From: Verrucomicrobiota bacterium
Lineage (GTDB): Bacteria > Verrucomicrobiota > Verrucomicrobiia > Opitutales > Opitutaceae
Direction: 5' to 3'
NCBI GenBank assembly: GCA_023457715.1
Contig: JAEWKR010000017.1
Coordinates: forward strand, 23,205 to 87,204
Length of the DNA: 64,000 nucleotides
The notes under the pieces were generated by a model. That model searched no databases, had not been told where the DNA came from, and was given only the letters and a program-made list of their open reading frames with translations. Each line of letters begins with the position of its first letter. Positions within the stretch are counted from its first letter, which is position 1. Positions 9,139 through 17,707 of this stretch are shown piece after piece. The translations under genes and the position numbers were made by a program.

Positions 9139-9207
9139 CTCCCCACCAAAACGGTCGCGGCGTTGAGCGGCCACGCTAAAAACGTGCCGCCCGCGCAAGG
9201 GACGACG

Positions 9208-9570
9208 CTACTTCCGGGCGCAACGCTTCCCTGACCGACAGGGCTTGGTGCAGGGGGACCGCCCTGCATTCCGGTCGAGCGATTGGAAGTGTGTGCAACG
9301 GAACGGTCGGGCTTGGAAGTTGCCCCCGAGCAACCGGTCCTGTGGCTGCTCGTTGAAGGCGAACTCACCGCCATAGTCATGCGAGGCATACCACACGCAG
9401 ATGGCGCGTGCGGGGCAGGCCTTCATCTCGCTGAAACCGCTACCATGAGGAAACACCGCGTGCTGGATGGTGACTTCCTTGGCACCGGGGCAGGCAAACA
9501 AGGGGAGGACATTGGCCGAGGAGAGGCCGAGATCCTTTCGGCCGAGGCCGATGGGCTGCATGCTGGACAT
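9208..9570 (-). CDS. Four-cysteine protein of unknown function, paralogue B, with SEC-C-like tail
   Basis: 120 residues, paralogous to 6102-6488. Conserved cysteines are Cys27, Cys52, Cys58 and Cys92 with spacings 25, 6 and 34, inside LFACPG, CPARAICVWYASHDYGGEF and CTHFQS. Unlike paralogue A it ends with SPCTKPCRSGKRCARK, which resembles a degenerate SEC-C zinc motif. A good ribosome binding site (AAGGAG) precedes the ATG at 9570. The palindromic operator lies at the same distance upstream as in paralogue A. Function unknown. Confidence 0.75.
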   Translation of the reverse strand: MSSMQPIGLGRKDLGLSSANVLPLFACPGAKEVTIQHAVFPHGSGFSEMKACPARAICVWYASHDYGGEFAFNEQPQDRLLGGNFQARPFRCTHFQSLDRNAGRSPCTKPCRSGKRCARK

Positions 9571-9616
9571 GGCTAGAGTAAACTCCTTATGCGCACATCG
9601 GGAAAGCCCCTAGAAT

Positions 9617-9630
9617 ACCGGAATTCCGGC
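9617..9630. promoter_or_regulatory. Palindromic operator upstream of paralogue B
   Basis: ACCGGAATTCCGGC, with a perfect 12-bp core at 9618-9629 that starts 48 bp upstream of the ATG at 9570. On the gene strand it is followed at once by TATTCT, a possible -10 element. It matches the site at 6535-6548 in sequence and spacing. Confidence 0.7.
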
Positions 9631-9653
9631 GATTTTTCCCCTTGAAGCCGTGT

Positions 9654-9830
9654 CTGTCCCTCTGGAGGGCCGGTGTCTGTCCCTCTCTAGGCCCGCAAAA
9701 CGCGACCTGTCCCCCCATCGCAAATTTGAGAGGCCCGTCCCACCGGGAGGGCCTGTCCCCACACGAATTCGCTTTGAGGGTCTGTCCCCACAGGAGGTCT
9801 TGGCGCTCCTTCAGGCGAGGGGCCTGTCGC
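9654..9830. repeat. Run of CTGTCCC repeats filling a 374-bp gene-free stretch
   Basis: The region 9571-9944 has no convincing gene. It contains five exact CTGTCCC copies (9654, 9677, 9707, 9753, 9782) plus near copies at about 9734 and 9823, each usually preceded by GGC or GGT. The same heptamer recurs six times inside the coding sequence at 58114-59799. Spacing is irregular (23-46 bp), so this is not a simple tandem repeat. Confidence 0.7.
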
Positions 9831-9914
9831 CACCGGGAGTCGGGTCTGGGCAGGCGAGCACAATTGCAGGCGAGCGGCGGTAGGGCGGGATGCGATACGG
9901 TAGAAAAAGATTGT

Positions 9915-9939
9915 CATCATACATGATGGCACCATGGTG
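9915..9939. promoter_or_regulatory. Two adjacent palindromes over the ribosome binding region of the CAP-domain gene
   Basis: CATCATACATGATG at 9915-9928 is a perfect inverted repeat with a 2-base centre, and CACCATGGTG at 9930-9939 is a perfect palindrome. They end 5 bases before the ATG at 9945. The only purine-rich ribosome binding candidate (GGTGG) lies in the second one, so the pair could act as an operator or as a translation-blocking hairpin. Confidence 0.35.
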
Positions 9940-9944
9940 GCCAC

Positions 9945-11810
9945 ATGCTCCGGTGGTTCATCCGGTTTTTGCTGCTGCTGTTGGCCGGTACTCTGCCGGC
10001 CCTGGCTGCCATCGACCGGAACCCGGAGCTGAAAAGCCGGGCGCTGGCGTGGACGGAGTACGATGGATCGTACCTGGTGGATACGTCGAGCCGGGCGGAG
10101 ATGGTGGATTTCTACTGGAACGTGTTTGCGAAGCCGTACCCGGACATCGGTTGGACGGGTTCCTTGAATCACCCTGTCGCCGGCGAAATCTCCGAGGCGT
10201 ACCGCGTGCGCGAGTACGCCCAGCTCAATGCGTATCGGGCGATGAACTACTCGCAGCCGATCACCGAGGACCCCACGCACCTCGCCGGCGTCCAGGCCGC
10301 CTCGCTGATCTTCTACCAGAACGATCGGGTTGCGCACCTCGTCACGCCCGACTGGATCGGCTACAACGAAACAGCCGCCTGGTACGCTGGCCGGTCACAG
10401 CTTGCGGCCATCCCAAGCAGGTTTGCCGATGCCTTCATTGATGATGGTGGCGAGCACAACGCTAATCTCGTCGGCCACCGTACCACGTTGCTACACGACA
10501 ATACCCGCAAAGGGACACTCGGCGCCGTTAAAGATTCAGTGGGCGTGTTGGGTGCCTGGTACCAGCCGCGCGCCGCGGACCATTCTGACAACACGGATTT
10601 CGTCGCGTGGCCGGCGCCGGGTTACATGCCGTCGTACCTCTTCACCCGCGAAATCCGGTGGAGCTTCCGGGTCAAGACGGACATCGCGGCATACAACGCT
10701 GCTTCGAACCCTCACTATTCCGTCGCCTCGAACCTTCCCCGGCTCGACGCAACCCTCGTGGCAAAGGTCAACGGGGTCGTAACGCCGGTGAAGCAGTTCT
10801 TCAATGATGGCATCCTCACCTGGCACTTCGACGAAGCCACGCTGCCGTTTAATCTGCGTCAGGTGCCGGATGGCACGACGGTCGAGATCGCGATCAAGAA
10901 CATCGGGATCAGCGACACCGTGACGGGATTGATCACGCAGTACCGGGACTACAATTACACCGTCCGGCTGTTCGATCCGCAGAAGATCGTGCCGGTGGGG
11001 TACACGCCGCAGACGCCGCTCGTGAACCTGTCCACCCGCGGGGTGATTGGCGCCGGCGATCGCCAGATGATCGCCGGCTTCATCATTGGTGGCACGCTCC
11101 CGGTCCGGGTGGCCGTCCGCTCGCAGGGTCCCAGCCTCGCCAAGCACGGAATCTCCCATCCCGCCGGCAGCACCCAGCTCAAGGTGTACGACCAGGACGG
11201 CCAGCTGCTCGGCGAGAACAGCGGCTGGAAGTCGCATCCGGACTGGCGGCTCCTGCAAAGCCTGCAGGTGAACCCTGGCGCGGACAATGAAGCCGGCATG
11301 GTGCTGACGCTCTGGCCCGGCCGGTACACGGCGGTCGTGAGCGACGCCACCGGCGCCAACGGCATCGGCATCGTCGAGGCGTTCAACATCGACAACCAAT
11401 CGGTCAGCCCGATCGCCAACCTCTCCACCCGCGGCAACGTGGGTGCGAACGAAAAGCAGATGATCGCCGGGTTCGTGGTGAACGGCAGCAAGCGGCGGAT
11501 CGCGATCCGTACGCAGGGCCCCGGGCTGGCGCAGCACGGCGTCAGCGGGCCGGTGGCCGATACCGCCTTGAAGATCGTCGACCAGGGCACCGGCGCCACC
11601 CTGGCGCAGAACCGGGCCTGGAAGGCCGATCCGCGCAACGAGCCGATGAAGTCGGAGCTGGCGTGGCTGGCCCCGAGCGATGAGCGGGAGGCGGCCCTGA
11701 TCGTGGATCTTGAGCCCGGCACGTACACCGCCCTCGTCGAAGGCGAGGGGAGTGAAGGCGTGGGCATCGTGGAAGTTTTCGACGTTACCCCTCAGCCGCA
11801 GCAACCATGA
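9945..11810 (+). CDS. Secreted CAP (SCP/PR1-like) domain protein with two NLSTRG repeats
   Basis: 621 residues with a signal peptide (MLRWFIRFLLLLLAGTLPALA). Residues ~60-235 look like a CAP domain: REYAQLNAYRAMNY, then a histidine in RVAHLVTPDWIGYNE, then HNANLVGHRTTLLHD and LGAWYQP. CAP proteins are extracellular with varied roles. The C-terminal part holds two ~130-residue units starting VNLSTRGVIGAGDRQMIAGF (base 11021) and ANLSTRGNVGANEKQMIAGF (base 11412), a repeat seen at the ends of secreted proteins of this group. The stop overlaps the next start as ATGA, so the two genes are translationally coupled. Confidence 0.75.
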   Translation: MLRWFIRFLLLLLAGTLPALAAIDRNPELKSRALAWTEYDGSYLVDTSSRAEMVDFYWNVFAKPYPDIGWTGSLNHPVAGEISEAYRVREYAQLNAYRAMNYSQPITEDPTHLAGVQAASLIFYQNDRVAHLVTPDWIGYNETAAWYAGRSQLAAIPSRFADAFIDDGGEHNANLVGHRTTLLHDNTRKGTLGAVKDSVGVLGAWYQPRAADHSDNTDFVAWPAPGYMPSYLFTREIRWSFRVKTDIAAYNAASNPHYSVASNLPRLDATLVAKVNGVVTPVKQFFNDGILTWHFDEATLPFNLRQVPDGTTVEIAIKNIGISDTVTGLITQYRDYNYTVRLFDPQKIVPVGYTPQTPLVNLSTRGVIGAGDRQMIAGFIIGGTLPVRVAVRSQGPSLAKHGISHPAGSTQLKVYDQDGQLLGENSGWKSHPDWRLLQSLQVNPGADNEAGMVLTLWPGRYTAVVSDATGANGIGIVEAFNIDNQSVSPIANLSTRGNVGANEKQMIAGFVVNGSKRRIAIRTQGPGLAQHGVSGPVADTALKIVDQGTGATLAQNRAWKADPRNEPMKSELAWLAPSDEREAALIVDLEPGTYTALVEGEGSEGVGIVEVFDVTPQPQQP

Positions 11811-14800
11811 ACAAGCGTGTATTCCAGTGGTGGCAGATGGCCGCGACAATGGTCGCGGCCTTTGCCGTTTCAGCGTTCGGACAGGTCGGCAACGGTTCGA
11901 CCGGCGATTACAACTATGCGCCGCTGACGCTGGTTTCCACCACGACGCAGTACATTGACGCGGGGGCACCCGGGGTGGAAGACGGCACGTGGCAGGTCAA
12001 GGTCGACACGTTCAAGAACAACACGAGTTCCACCCTGCGGATCTACGCGAACAGCTACGCTCACTCGAATTGGCAGCACAACCCACCTTTCCAGATCGGC
12101 GGCCAGTATGCGGTGCAGCCAGGTGAGACGTTTTCCTTCCGCGCGACCTGGAACGGCGACGGCCCAGGATGGCCCATGGGCGTGAACGGCTGGCAGAAGA
12201 TCACGCAGATCGACGTGCAGGCGCCAACGTCGGCGACGCTGACGCTTACGATCACCCGCGCGGGCACGGTCATAATTAAGCAGGGCGGGACGACGCATGG
12301 TTCACTCACGAATAGCGGAAGCGGTTCGGTAACACAGTCCTTCACCCTTCCGACCGGAACGTACACGTTTGAGGCGACGGCAGGTTCCAACCACACGCAA
12401 GGGGATTGGAGCGGGGCGGGGCTCAGCGGCAACACTAACACAGCGACGCTTGCGCTGACGGACAACACGTCGATCTCGAAAACGTTCCTGGCAACGCTGA
12501 CCGAACTCGGTTTCACGATCCAGTCGCGCACCTTCACGTACTCCGGCGGGGAGCATCCCCTACATATCGACGCCAGCCTGAATGACGGCCAGTACACGCT
12601 CACCGCGTCACCCTCGCCGTTTCAATCGCCGGTTGGCACGCAGACGGGGGACAAGGCGCTGGGTGCGACGAATGTCGGGACGTACACGGCAACGGCGACG
12701 CCGGTATCGCCCTACACAGGCCTCCCGGTCACCGGCACGCTCACGATCACCCAGGCCCCGCCGACGATCACCTGGAATCCGCAGCCGATCACGTACGGGA
12801 CGCCGCTGGGCCCGAATCAGCTGAACGCCACCGCGACCTTCGTCCTGGCGAACGGGACGACGCACACGGTCAATGGCACGGTCACGTACAATCAACCGAC
12901 CGGGACCATCCTCGGCGCCGGCACGCACACGCTCACCGGCCGCTTCACGTCCTCCGACGGGAACTTCAGCAGCGTGGATCCGATCTCCGCCACGCTGACC
13001 GTGGCCAAGGCCTCCCTCCGGGTGACCGGCAGCAGCCATTCCCGGGAGTACAAGGCGGCGAATCCGTCCTTCTCGGTTTCCTATTCCGGGTTCGTGGCCG
13101 GCGAATCCGCCGCGAACCTGACGACGCAGCCGACGGCGAGCACGACGGCAACGGCCGCGAGTCCCATCGGGGATTACAACGTCACGCCGGCCGGGGGCGT
13201 CTCGAATAACTACACCTTCGATTATGTCGCCGGCCGGCTCACCATTACGCGGAAGTCGGTCACGTTCAGTTTCGGCAATCTGTCCAATCAGAGGACGGGC
13301 GCCTCGTTCACGGCCGCGGTCACGCCCAGTGATGCGGAAGCGACCTACACGAGCGCCTTGTCCTACGGCCCGGCCGTCGGCGACTACCCGGTGAGCGCCA
13401 CCGCCACGGGGAACTACTCCGGCAGCGGCTCCGCCACCGCCACGGTGACGCAGGAAGCGCCGGACGTGAGTGCCTCGATTTCCTCCTCTATCACCTCCCC
13501 GAACGCTCCTGGCGCGGCGACAATCACCTGGTCGAGCTCGAACGCGACCAGCGTGAGCGTCACAGGCAACGGACTCTCGAGCGTCCAGGGGTCCGGATCT
13601 CAGAGCGTCTCCGGCCTGGCTGCGGGCACGTACACCTACACGATCACAGCCCAGGGCAAGAACGGTCCGGCGGTGAAGACGACGACCGTGACGATCGCCG
13701 CGGCGCAGCCGAACGTCACCGCGACAATCGCGGCAAACCCGACCAGCGCGACCGCGCCAGGATCGACCACGATCACCTGGTCCTCGGAATACGCCACGGC
13801 GGTTTCCGTGACCGGCCCGAATTTCACGACCAGCAGCGCCACGAGCGGCAGCCAAACCGTGACGGGCCTCGCGACTGGGACGCACACTTATACGATCACC
13901 GCGCAGGGCACGGGGGGCCCGGCGGTGCAGACGGCGACGGTGACGATTGGCACAGCCCAGTCCAACGTCACCGCGACGATCTCCGCGAATCCCACCAGCG
14001 CGACCGCGCCAGGTTCGGCCACGATCACTTGGTCCTCGAGCAACGCGACGGCGGTCTCAGTCACCGGTCCCTCCTTCACCTCGAGCTCCGCCACGAGCGG
14101 CAGCCAGACCGTGACGGGCCTCCCCGCCGGCGATCACACCTACACGATCACGGCCCAGGGCGCGGGAGGCCCCGTGACAGGAAATGCGACCGTCAAAGTG
14201 ACCGAGCGACCAACGGGCACCGTCAAAGCGAGCGTGACCGCGACTCGGGTGGGCAACCGGATATGGCGGGTGGCATGGAGAACCGAAAACGCGACCTCCT
14301 CGCTGTTGACGATGCCGGCGGGATCCGGTCTGAGCAACAGCACGGCGGCATCAGGCGAGGTCGAGACGACCACCCTCGCGGATGGGTCCTATGAGTTCGT
14401 ATTGGTGGCGCAAGGACAAGGCGGTCCGGCGGTCGCTCGCGATTGGGCGGTCGAGGGCGGTATGCTTCGCACCGCCGAGCTAAGCGTCAGTCCCCGGTGG
14501 TTTATGCAGGCCGGGGGCACGGCCACGCTCAGTCTTTGGGTCAACCGCCCCGGACCCGGCTTGATCAAAATATCTCGGAGCAGTTCGTCCGGGCGAATCG
14601 CGATTGATGCTATGTCCGTAACCGTGCCGTACGGGACCAAAACCTTCGAGTGGCAGGTGCCGGCAAACGCGACCTCAGCGTCGTTGACCTATGTCTTCGA
14701 GTTCTACGGCACCGACCAGTACGGTGGGTGGGCGTCCACCTTCGTCGACGTGTATGCAGGCGCTCGCGACCCGCAAACGGTCACGTTGAATCCCAGTACG

Positions 14801-15580
14801 GCCACCGCGATGCCGGGCCAGACCGTGGTCTTCAACGCCAGCGGCGGGAACACCGGTTACATTTGGGCGGGTACGTCCGCGAGCGAGGGGGCTAGGGGTG
14901 AAGTAACGGTGCCTTCTGATGCAGTCGGCGGAAGCGAACTCTCGGTGTCCGTTTACAGCCCGGACGGGGCGAGTGGCGGCCGCATCTATGCGCAATCGAG
15001 CACGGCCACGGCGACGGTCACGGTGCTGTCAGCGCGTCCCACCGTCTCCCTGCGGCCGGTCGCCAGCCAGATCACGATCGAGGACCCCGAGAATCCGCTG
15101 CATGGCCGGAGCTACCCGCGATTGTGGAATGAGGGAGGGTGGTCCGCGTATCTGGGCCGGCCAGGGGTGACGTTTGAAGTGTCGGCGACCGGTTCCCCGG
15201 CGCTGCAGCTGCTCACCCTCGAGGCAAAGTCGCCCCAGACCGATTGGACGGTGGTCGGCACCCAGACCCCGGCAGCCGGGCCCGGGACCGTCGGGCACTC
15301 GTTCAGCCTCATGCTCGGCGACGTGGTGCCCGGGGAGCCCTGGGTGCCGGCGACGTTTCGGGCGGGCTCGGCGGACACGGGGGTGTGGCGGTTTCGCGCC
15401 AGGGCGCAGGACGCGCGCGGCACCTGGAGCGAGTACTCCGAGGAATTGCCGGTGAACGTGCTGCTGCCGATCGCTTCACGCACCGTGACGGGACAGACCG
15501 TGCCGCCGGTGGGACCAACCGGCGACTGGTTCACGGCTTCGCCGGTGGCGAACTTTAGCTTCTCGCTCTGGATTCCCTAA
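11807..15580 (+). CDS. Large secreted MBG/Ig-like repeat protein
   Basis: 1257 residues with a signal peptide (MNKRVFQWWQMAATMVAAFAV...). Residues ~230-540 contain MBG-type modules such as YKAANPSFSVSYSGFVAGE and GDYNVTPAGG. These are followed by three near-identical Ig-like units of 249-252 bp starting at about 13460, 13709 and 13961 (SATAPGS, TITWSS, GTHTYTITAQG). The end (FSFSLWIP) shows no PEP-CTERM, LPXTG or type IX sorting signal. MBG modules are typical of adhesins and cell-surface proteins, so a surface or matrix role is an inference. It is coupled to the CAP-domain gene. Confidence 0.75.
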   Translation: MNKRVFQWWQMAATMVAAFAVSAFGQVGNGSTGDYNYAPLTLVSTTTQYIDAGAPGVEDGTWQVKVDTFKNNTSSTLRIYANSYAHSNWQHNPPFQIGGQYAVQPGETFSFRATWNGDGPGWPMGVNGWQKITQIDVQAPTSATLTLTITRAGTVIIKQGGTTHGSLTNSGSGSVTQSFTLPTGTYTFEATAGSNHTQGDWSGAGLSGNTNTATLALTDNTSISKTFLATLTELGFTIQSRTFTYSGGEHPLHIDASLNDGQYTLTASPSPFQSPVGTQTGDKALGATNVGTYTATATPVSPYTGLPVTGTLTITQAPPTITWNPQPITYGTPLGPNQLNATATFVLANGTTHTVNGTVTYNQPTGTILGAGTHTLTGRFTSSDGNFSSVDPISATLTVAKASLRVTGSSHSREYKAANPSFSVSYSGFVAGESAANLTTQPTASTTATAASPIGDYNVTPAGGVSNNYTFDYVAGRLTITRKSVTFSFGNLSNQRTGASFTAAVTPSDAEATYTSALSYGPAVGDYPVSATATGNYSGSGSATATVTQEAPDVSASISSSITSPNAPGAATITWSSSNATSVSVTGNGLSSVQGSGSQSVSGLAAGTYTYTITAQGKNGPAVKTTTVTIAAAQPNVTATIAANPTSATAPGSTTITWSSEYATAVSVTGPNFTTSSATSGSQTVTGLATGTHTYTITAQGTGGPAVQTATVTIGTAQSNVTATISANPTSATAPGSATITWSSSNATAVSVTGPSFTSSSATSGSQTVTGLPAGDHTYTITAQGAGGPVTGNATVKVTERPTGTVKASVTATRVGNRIWRVAWRTENATSSLLTMPAGSGLSNSTAASGEVETTTLADGSYEFVLVAQGQGGPAVARDWAVEGGMLRTAELSVSPRWFMQAGGTATLSLWVNRPGPGLIKISRSSSSGRIAIDAMSVTVPYGTKTFEWQVPANATSASLTYVFEFYGTDQYGGWASTFVDVYAGARDPQTVTLNPSTATAMPGQTVVFNASGGNTGYIWAGTSASEGARGEVTVPSDAVGGSELSVSVYSPDGASGGRIYAQSSTATATVTVLSARPTVSLRPVASQITIEDPENPLHGRSYPRLWNEGGWSAYLGRPGVTFEVSATGSPALQLLTLEAKSPQTDWTVVGTQTPAAGPGTVGHSFSLMLGDVVPGEPWVPATFRAGSADTGVWRFRARAQDARGTWSEYSEELPVNVLLPIASRTVTGQTVPPVGPTGDWFTASPVANFSFSLWIP
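13460..14206 (+). repeat. Three tandem ~250-bp coding repeats
   Basis: Units begin at about 13460, 13709 and 13961 and encode 83-84 residue Ig-like modules; the second and third are nearly identical at the DNA level. Such recent duplication allows the copy number to change by recombination. Confidence 0.7.
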
Positions 15581-15617
15581 GCCGATCCCAACCGAATGAA
15601 CGCGCCAGTCTGCTGAC

Positions 15618-16607
15618 TCAGAGGCGGTCTACGGCGGACACCAGGCGGTCGAGCGACGTCACACTCAACAGGATGGCCAGGAACCCGGTGACGTGCGTTT
15701 CCGCCACGGTGAACCGGGTTTTGACCAGGACCGTGTGCTGAAGCTGTTGCGCGTCCACCGTGAGCGAACTCACCAAAGGTGCCGCACTGTCCACGTGGAC
15801 TGCCGGAATCGCGAAGCTCACCTGCACGTGCAGAAGATTGCCAAACACGCCGAGGCAGGCGCCGAGGAGAATATTTCCGACCTCAGACATGGTTTCCCGC
15901 GAAGGTGCGTCCAGTCCCTGGTGGGGCGTATCCGGATCCAGCAGCCCGGTCAGCGTCACCGCGGCCTCGGCATCAAGCAGCAGCATGGCATTTCCGGTGA
16001 TGGGCCCCGAAAACACCTGATTCACGCAGGCGACCTGGTCCGGGAAACTGACCGTGAGGTGGCGGCTCAGATCATTCGCGCCGCAAACCACGACGGACGG
16101 GGCCTCCAGCACGATCCGCTCCCGGGTCAGCGAGGACAGGGCCGCCGCCGCCCGCCCGTAGCCGATGTTGATCAATTCGCCCAGGGCATCGAGATGGTTC
16201 GCATTGAGCACCCGGGGGACGCGTTTCGACAGCGCAGCGGAGATCGCGACCTCGAGCGATTCGCGGGACAATGGCTTAGCCAGCACCTCGGCCGCGCCGA
16301 GATCCTTCATCTGCACGGTCGTGGATTCCTGGATGTCAGCGGTCACGACGATCACCGGCAGCGTCGGCAGCAGCTGTCGCAGGCGACGAAACACTTCCGG
16401 TCCATCCATTTCCGCCATGACCATGTCGAGCAGCACCAGGTCGGGAGCGCAGCTTTCACAACGAGCCATGGCCTCGTGGCCGCTGGACGCCTCGATGACG
16501 GAGTATCCGAGACCTTCCACCAGCTGGCGGGCTTTGCGGCGCGCAAAGGCAGAGTCGTCCACCAGCAAAACAGCTCCCTGCGAAGCGTTACGATTGGGTG
16601 CCACCAT
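15618..16607 (-). CDS. Response regulator with C-terminal CheC/CheX-like domain
   Basis: 329 residues. The N-terminal receiver domain (residues ~12-128) has acidic DD in LLVDDSA, the phosphoacceptor Asp in DLVLLDMVMAEMDG and the Lys in AEVLAKPLS. The C-terminal domain begins NANHLDALGELINIGYGRAAAALSS and has a second helix ETMSEVGNILLGACLG, matching the paired E..N motifs of CheC/CheX phosphatases that dephosphorylate CheY. A self-contained receiver-phosphatase of this type may control its own or the neighbouring regulator's phosphorylation. It overlaps the upstream response regulator by 20 bp. Confidence 0.88.
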   Translation of the reverse strand: MVAPNRNASQGAVLLVDDSAFARRKARQLVEGLGYSVIEASSGHEAMARCESCAPDLVLLDMVMAEMDGPEVFRRLRQLLPTLPVIVVTADIQESTTVQMKDLGAAEVLAKPLSRESLEVAISAALSKRVPRVLNANHLDALGELINIGYGRAAAALSSLTRERIVLEAPSVVVCGANDLSRHLTVSFPDQVACVNQVFSGPITGNAMLLLDAEAAVTLTGLLDPDTPHQGLDAPSRETMSEVGNILLGACLGVFGNLLHVQVSFAIPAVHVDSAAPLVSSLTVDAQQLQHTVLVKTRFTVAETHVTGFLAILLSVTSLDRLVSAVDRL

Positions 16608-17034
16608 GGTTTTCCGGGCCTTTGAGTTTCAACACGGACTCCGCGAGCTTCTTCAGCTGCTCCGCGGTGGCCGGTTTGGTCAGGTAAGTGTGGGCGCCGA
16701 GACTCATGGCGCGGGTGACGTCCTTCGGCTCCTCCGACGACGACAACATGGCGAGCGTGAGCTTCCCGAGCAACCCCTGGTCACGCGCCCATTCGAGCAC
16801 CGCAAACCCGTTCATCCCCGGCATCTTGATGTCGAGGAACACCAGGTCGGGCAACGCCTTGGGGCTTTTCAGGCAGCCCTTGAAGAATTCGACCGCGGCC
16901 TCCCCACTGAGGACACTGTGGACCGAGGCGTCCAGGCCGCAGCGCTTGAGGTCGCGGCGCAGGAAGAAGTGCGCGTCCTCATCGTCGTCGACGATCAGGA
17001 ACGAAAGGGCGTTTTTGGAGGGTGAGGACCCCAT
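16588..17034 (-). CDS. Single-domain response regulator
   Basis: 148 residues from the ATG opening MGSSPSKNALSFLIVDDDED. It is only a receiver domain: phosphoacceptor Asp in DLVFLDIKMPGMNG, signalling Ser/Thr in LAMLSSSEE and Lys in TYLTKPATAEQL. The pattern matches Rcp1-like regulators that receive phosphate from bacteriophytochrome-type or hybrid kinases and have no output domain. Its end overlaps the receiver-CheC gene downstream, so both are made together and the CheC domain is a likely partner. No kinase is nearby. Confidence 0.88.
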   Translation of the reverse strand: MGSSPSKNALSFLIVDDDEDAHFFLRRDLKRCGLDASVHSVLSGEAAVEFFKGCLKSPKALPDLVFLDIKMPGMNGFAVLEWARDQGLLGKLTLAMLSSSEEPKDVTRAMSLGAHTYLTKPATAEQLKKLAESVLKLKGPENHGGTQS

Positions 17035-17217
17035 GCGGAAGTGCGTAGAGCAGCGCATCCGCCATCCAAGTGCAAGTCCTGTACACAGCTATCAGGCCAA
17101 GTTGGCCGAGCGGAGGACGGGCAAAACTTTTTCGCCGCCTGCGGGGTCTGCCCCGCCGCCCGGGCGGGGTTCTCCCCCACGCACCAACCCGGCCGGTGCG
17201 CGGTCTGAGGAAGACCC

Positions 17218-17550
17218 ATGAACGAACACGAATCCTCCGCCCTGCGCGCCGCCATCGAGGAGGCGCTGCCTCTCCTCCGAGGCGACACGGCCGCGTTTCG
17301 CAGCGCGATGTCGCCCGTCACCGATTCCCTGGAAACGCTGTGCACCACGTTGCAGCGGACCACCGCGGGGGCGCAGCGCGACGAAGCCCACGCCGCGGCG
17401 ATGCTGGTGTCGCGGGATCTGCTGGCCTCGGCTCTCCTTGAGCTCTCGGCCCAACAGAACGTCGATCAGGGAGGGCTGACCCGGGCGATTGCGAATCTGC
17501 ACCAGCGCATCGTCGCCGTCCTCGAATCCTGCACCCCCGCGCACGCCTGA
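17218..17550 (+). CDS. Small helical protein of unknown function
   Basis: 110 residues, predicted all-helical from its Ala/Leu/Glu-rich composition, without signal peptide or membrane span. It lies divergent from the response-regulator pair (183 bp apart), so a signalling link is possible but not shown. The ATG at 17218 follows a GAGGAAGACCC purine-rich stretch that could serve as ribosome binding site. No family recognised. Confidence 0.5.
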   Translation: MNEHESSALRAAIEEALPLLRGDTAAFRSAMSPVTDSLETLCTTLQRTTAGAQRDEAHAAAMLVSRDLLASALLELSAQQNVDQGGLTRAIANLHQRIVAVLESCTPAHA

Positions 17551-17707
17551 TCGGAGGCGCGGGCGGGACCCGAACCGCGCCAACCGGCCGCCCCTTTCCC
17601 GCTGGCCTGCCGTCGAGAGGGCGTAGTTTCACGCGGTCCGGGTTCGGTTTGGGCGTTGACGGAACGCCGGTCTTGAAAATGGCTGTAGGCTTACCCCTCC
17701 ACCCCGG

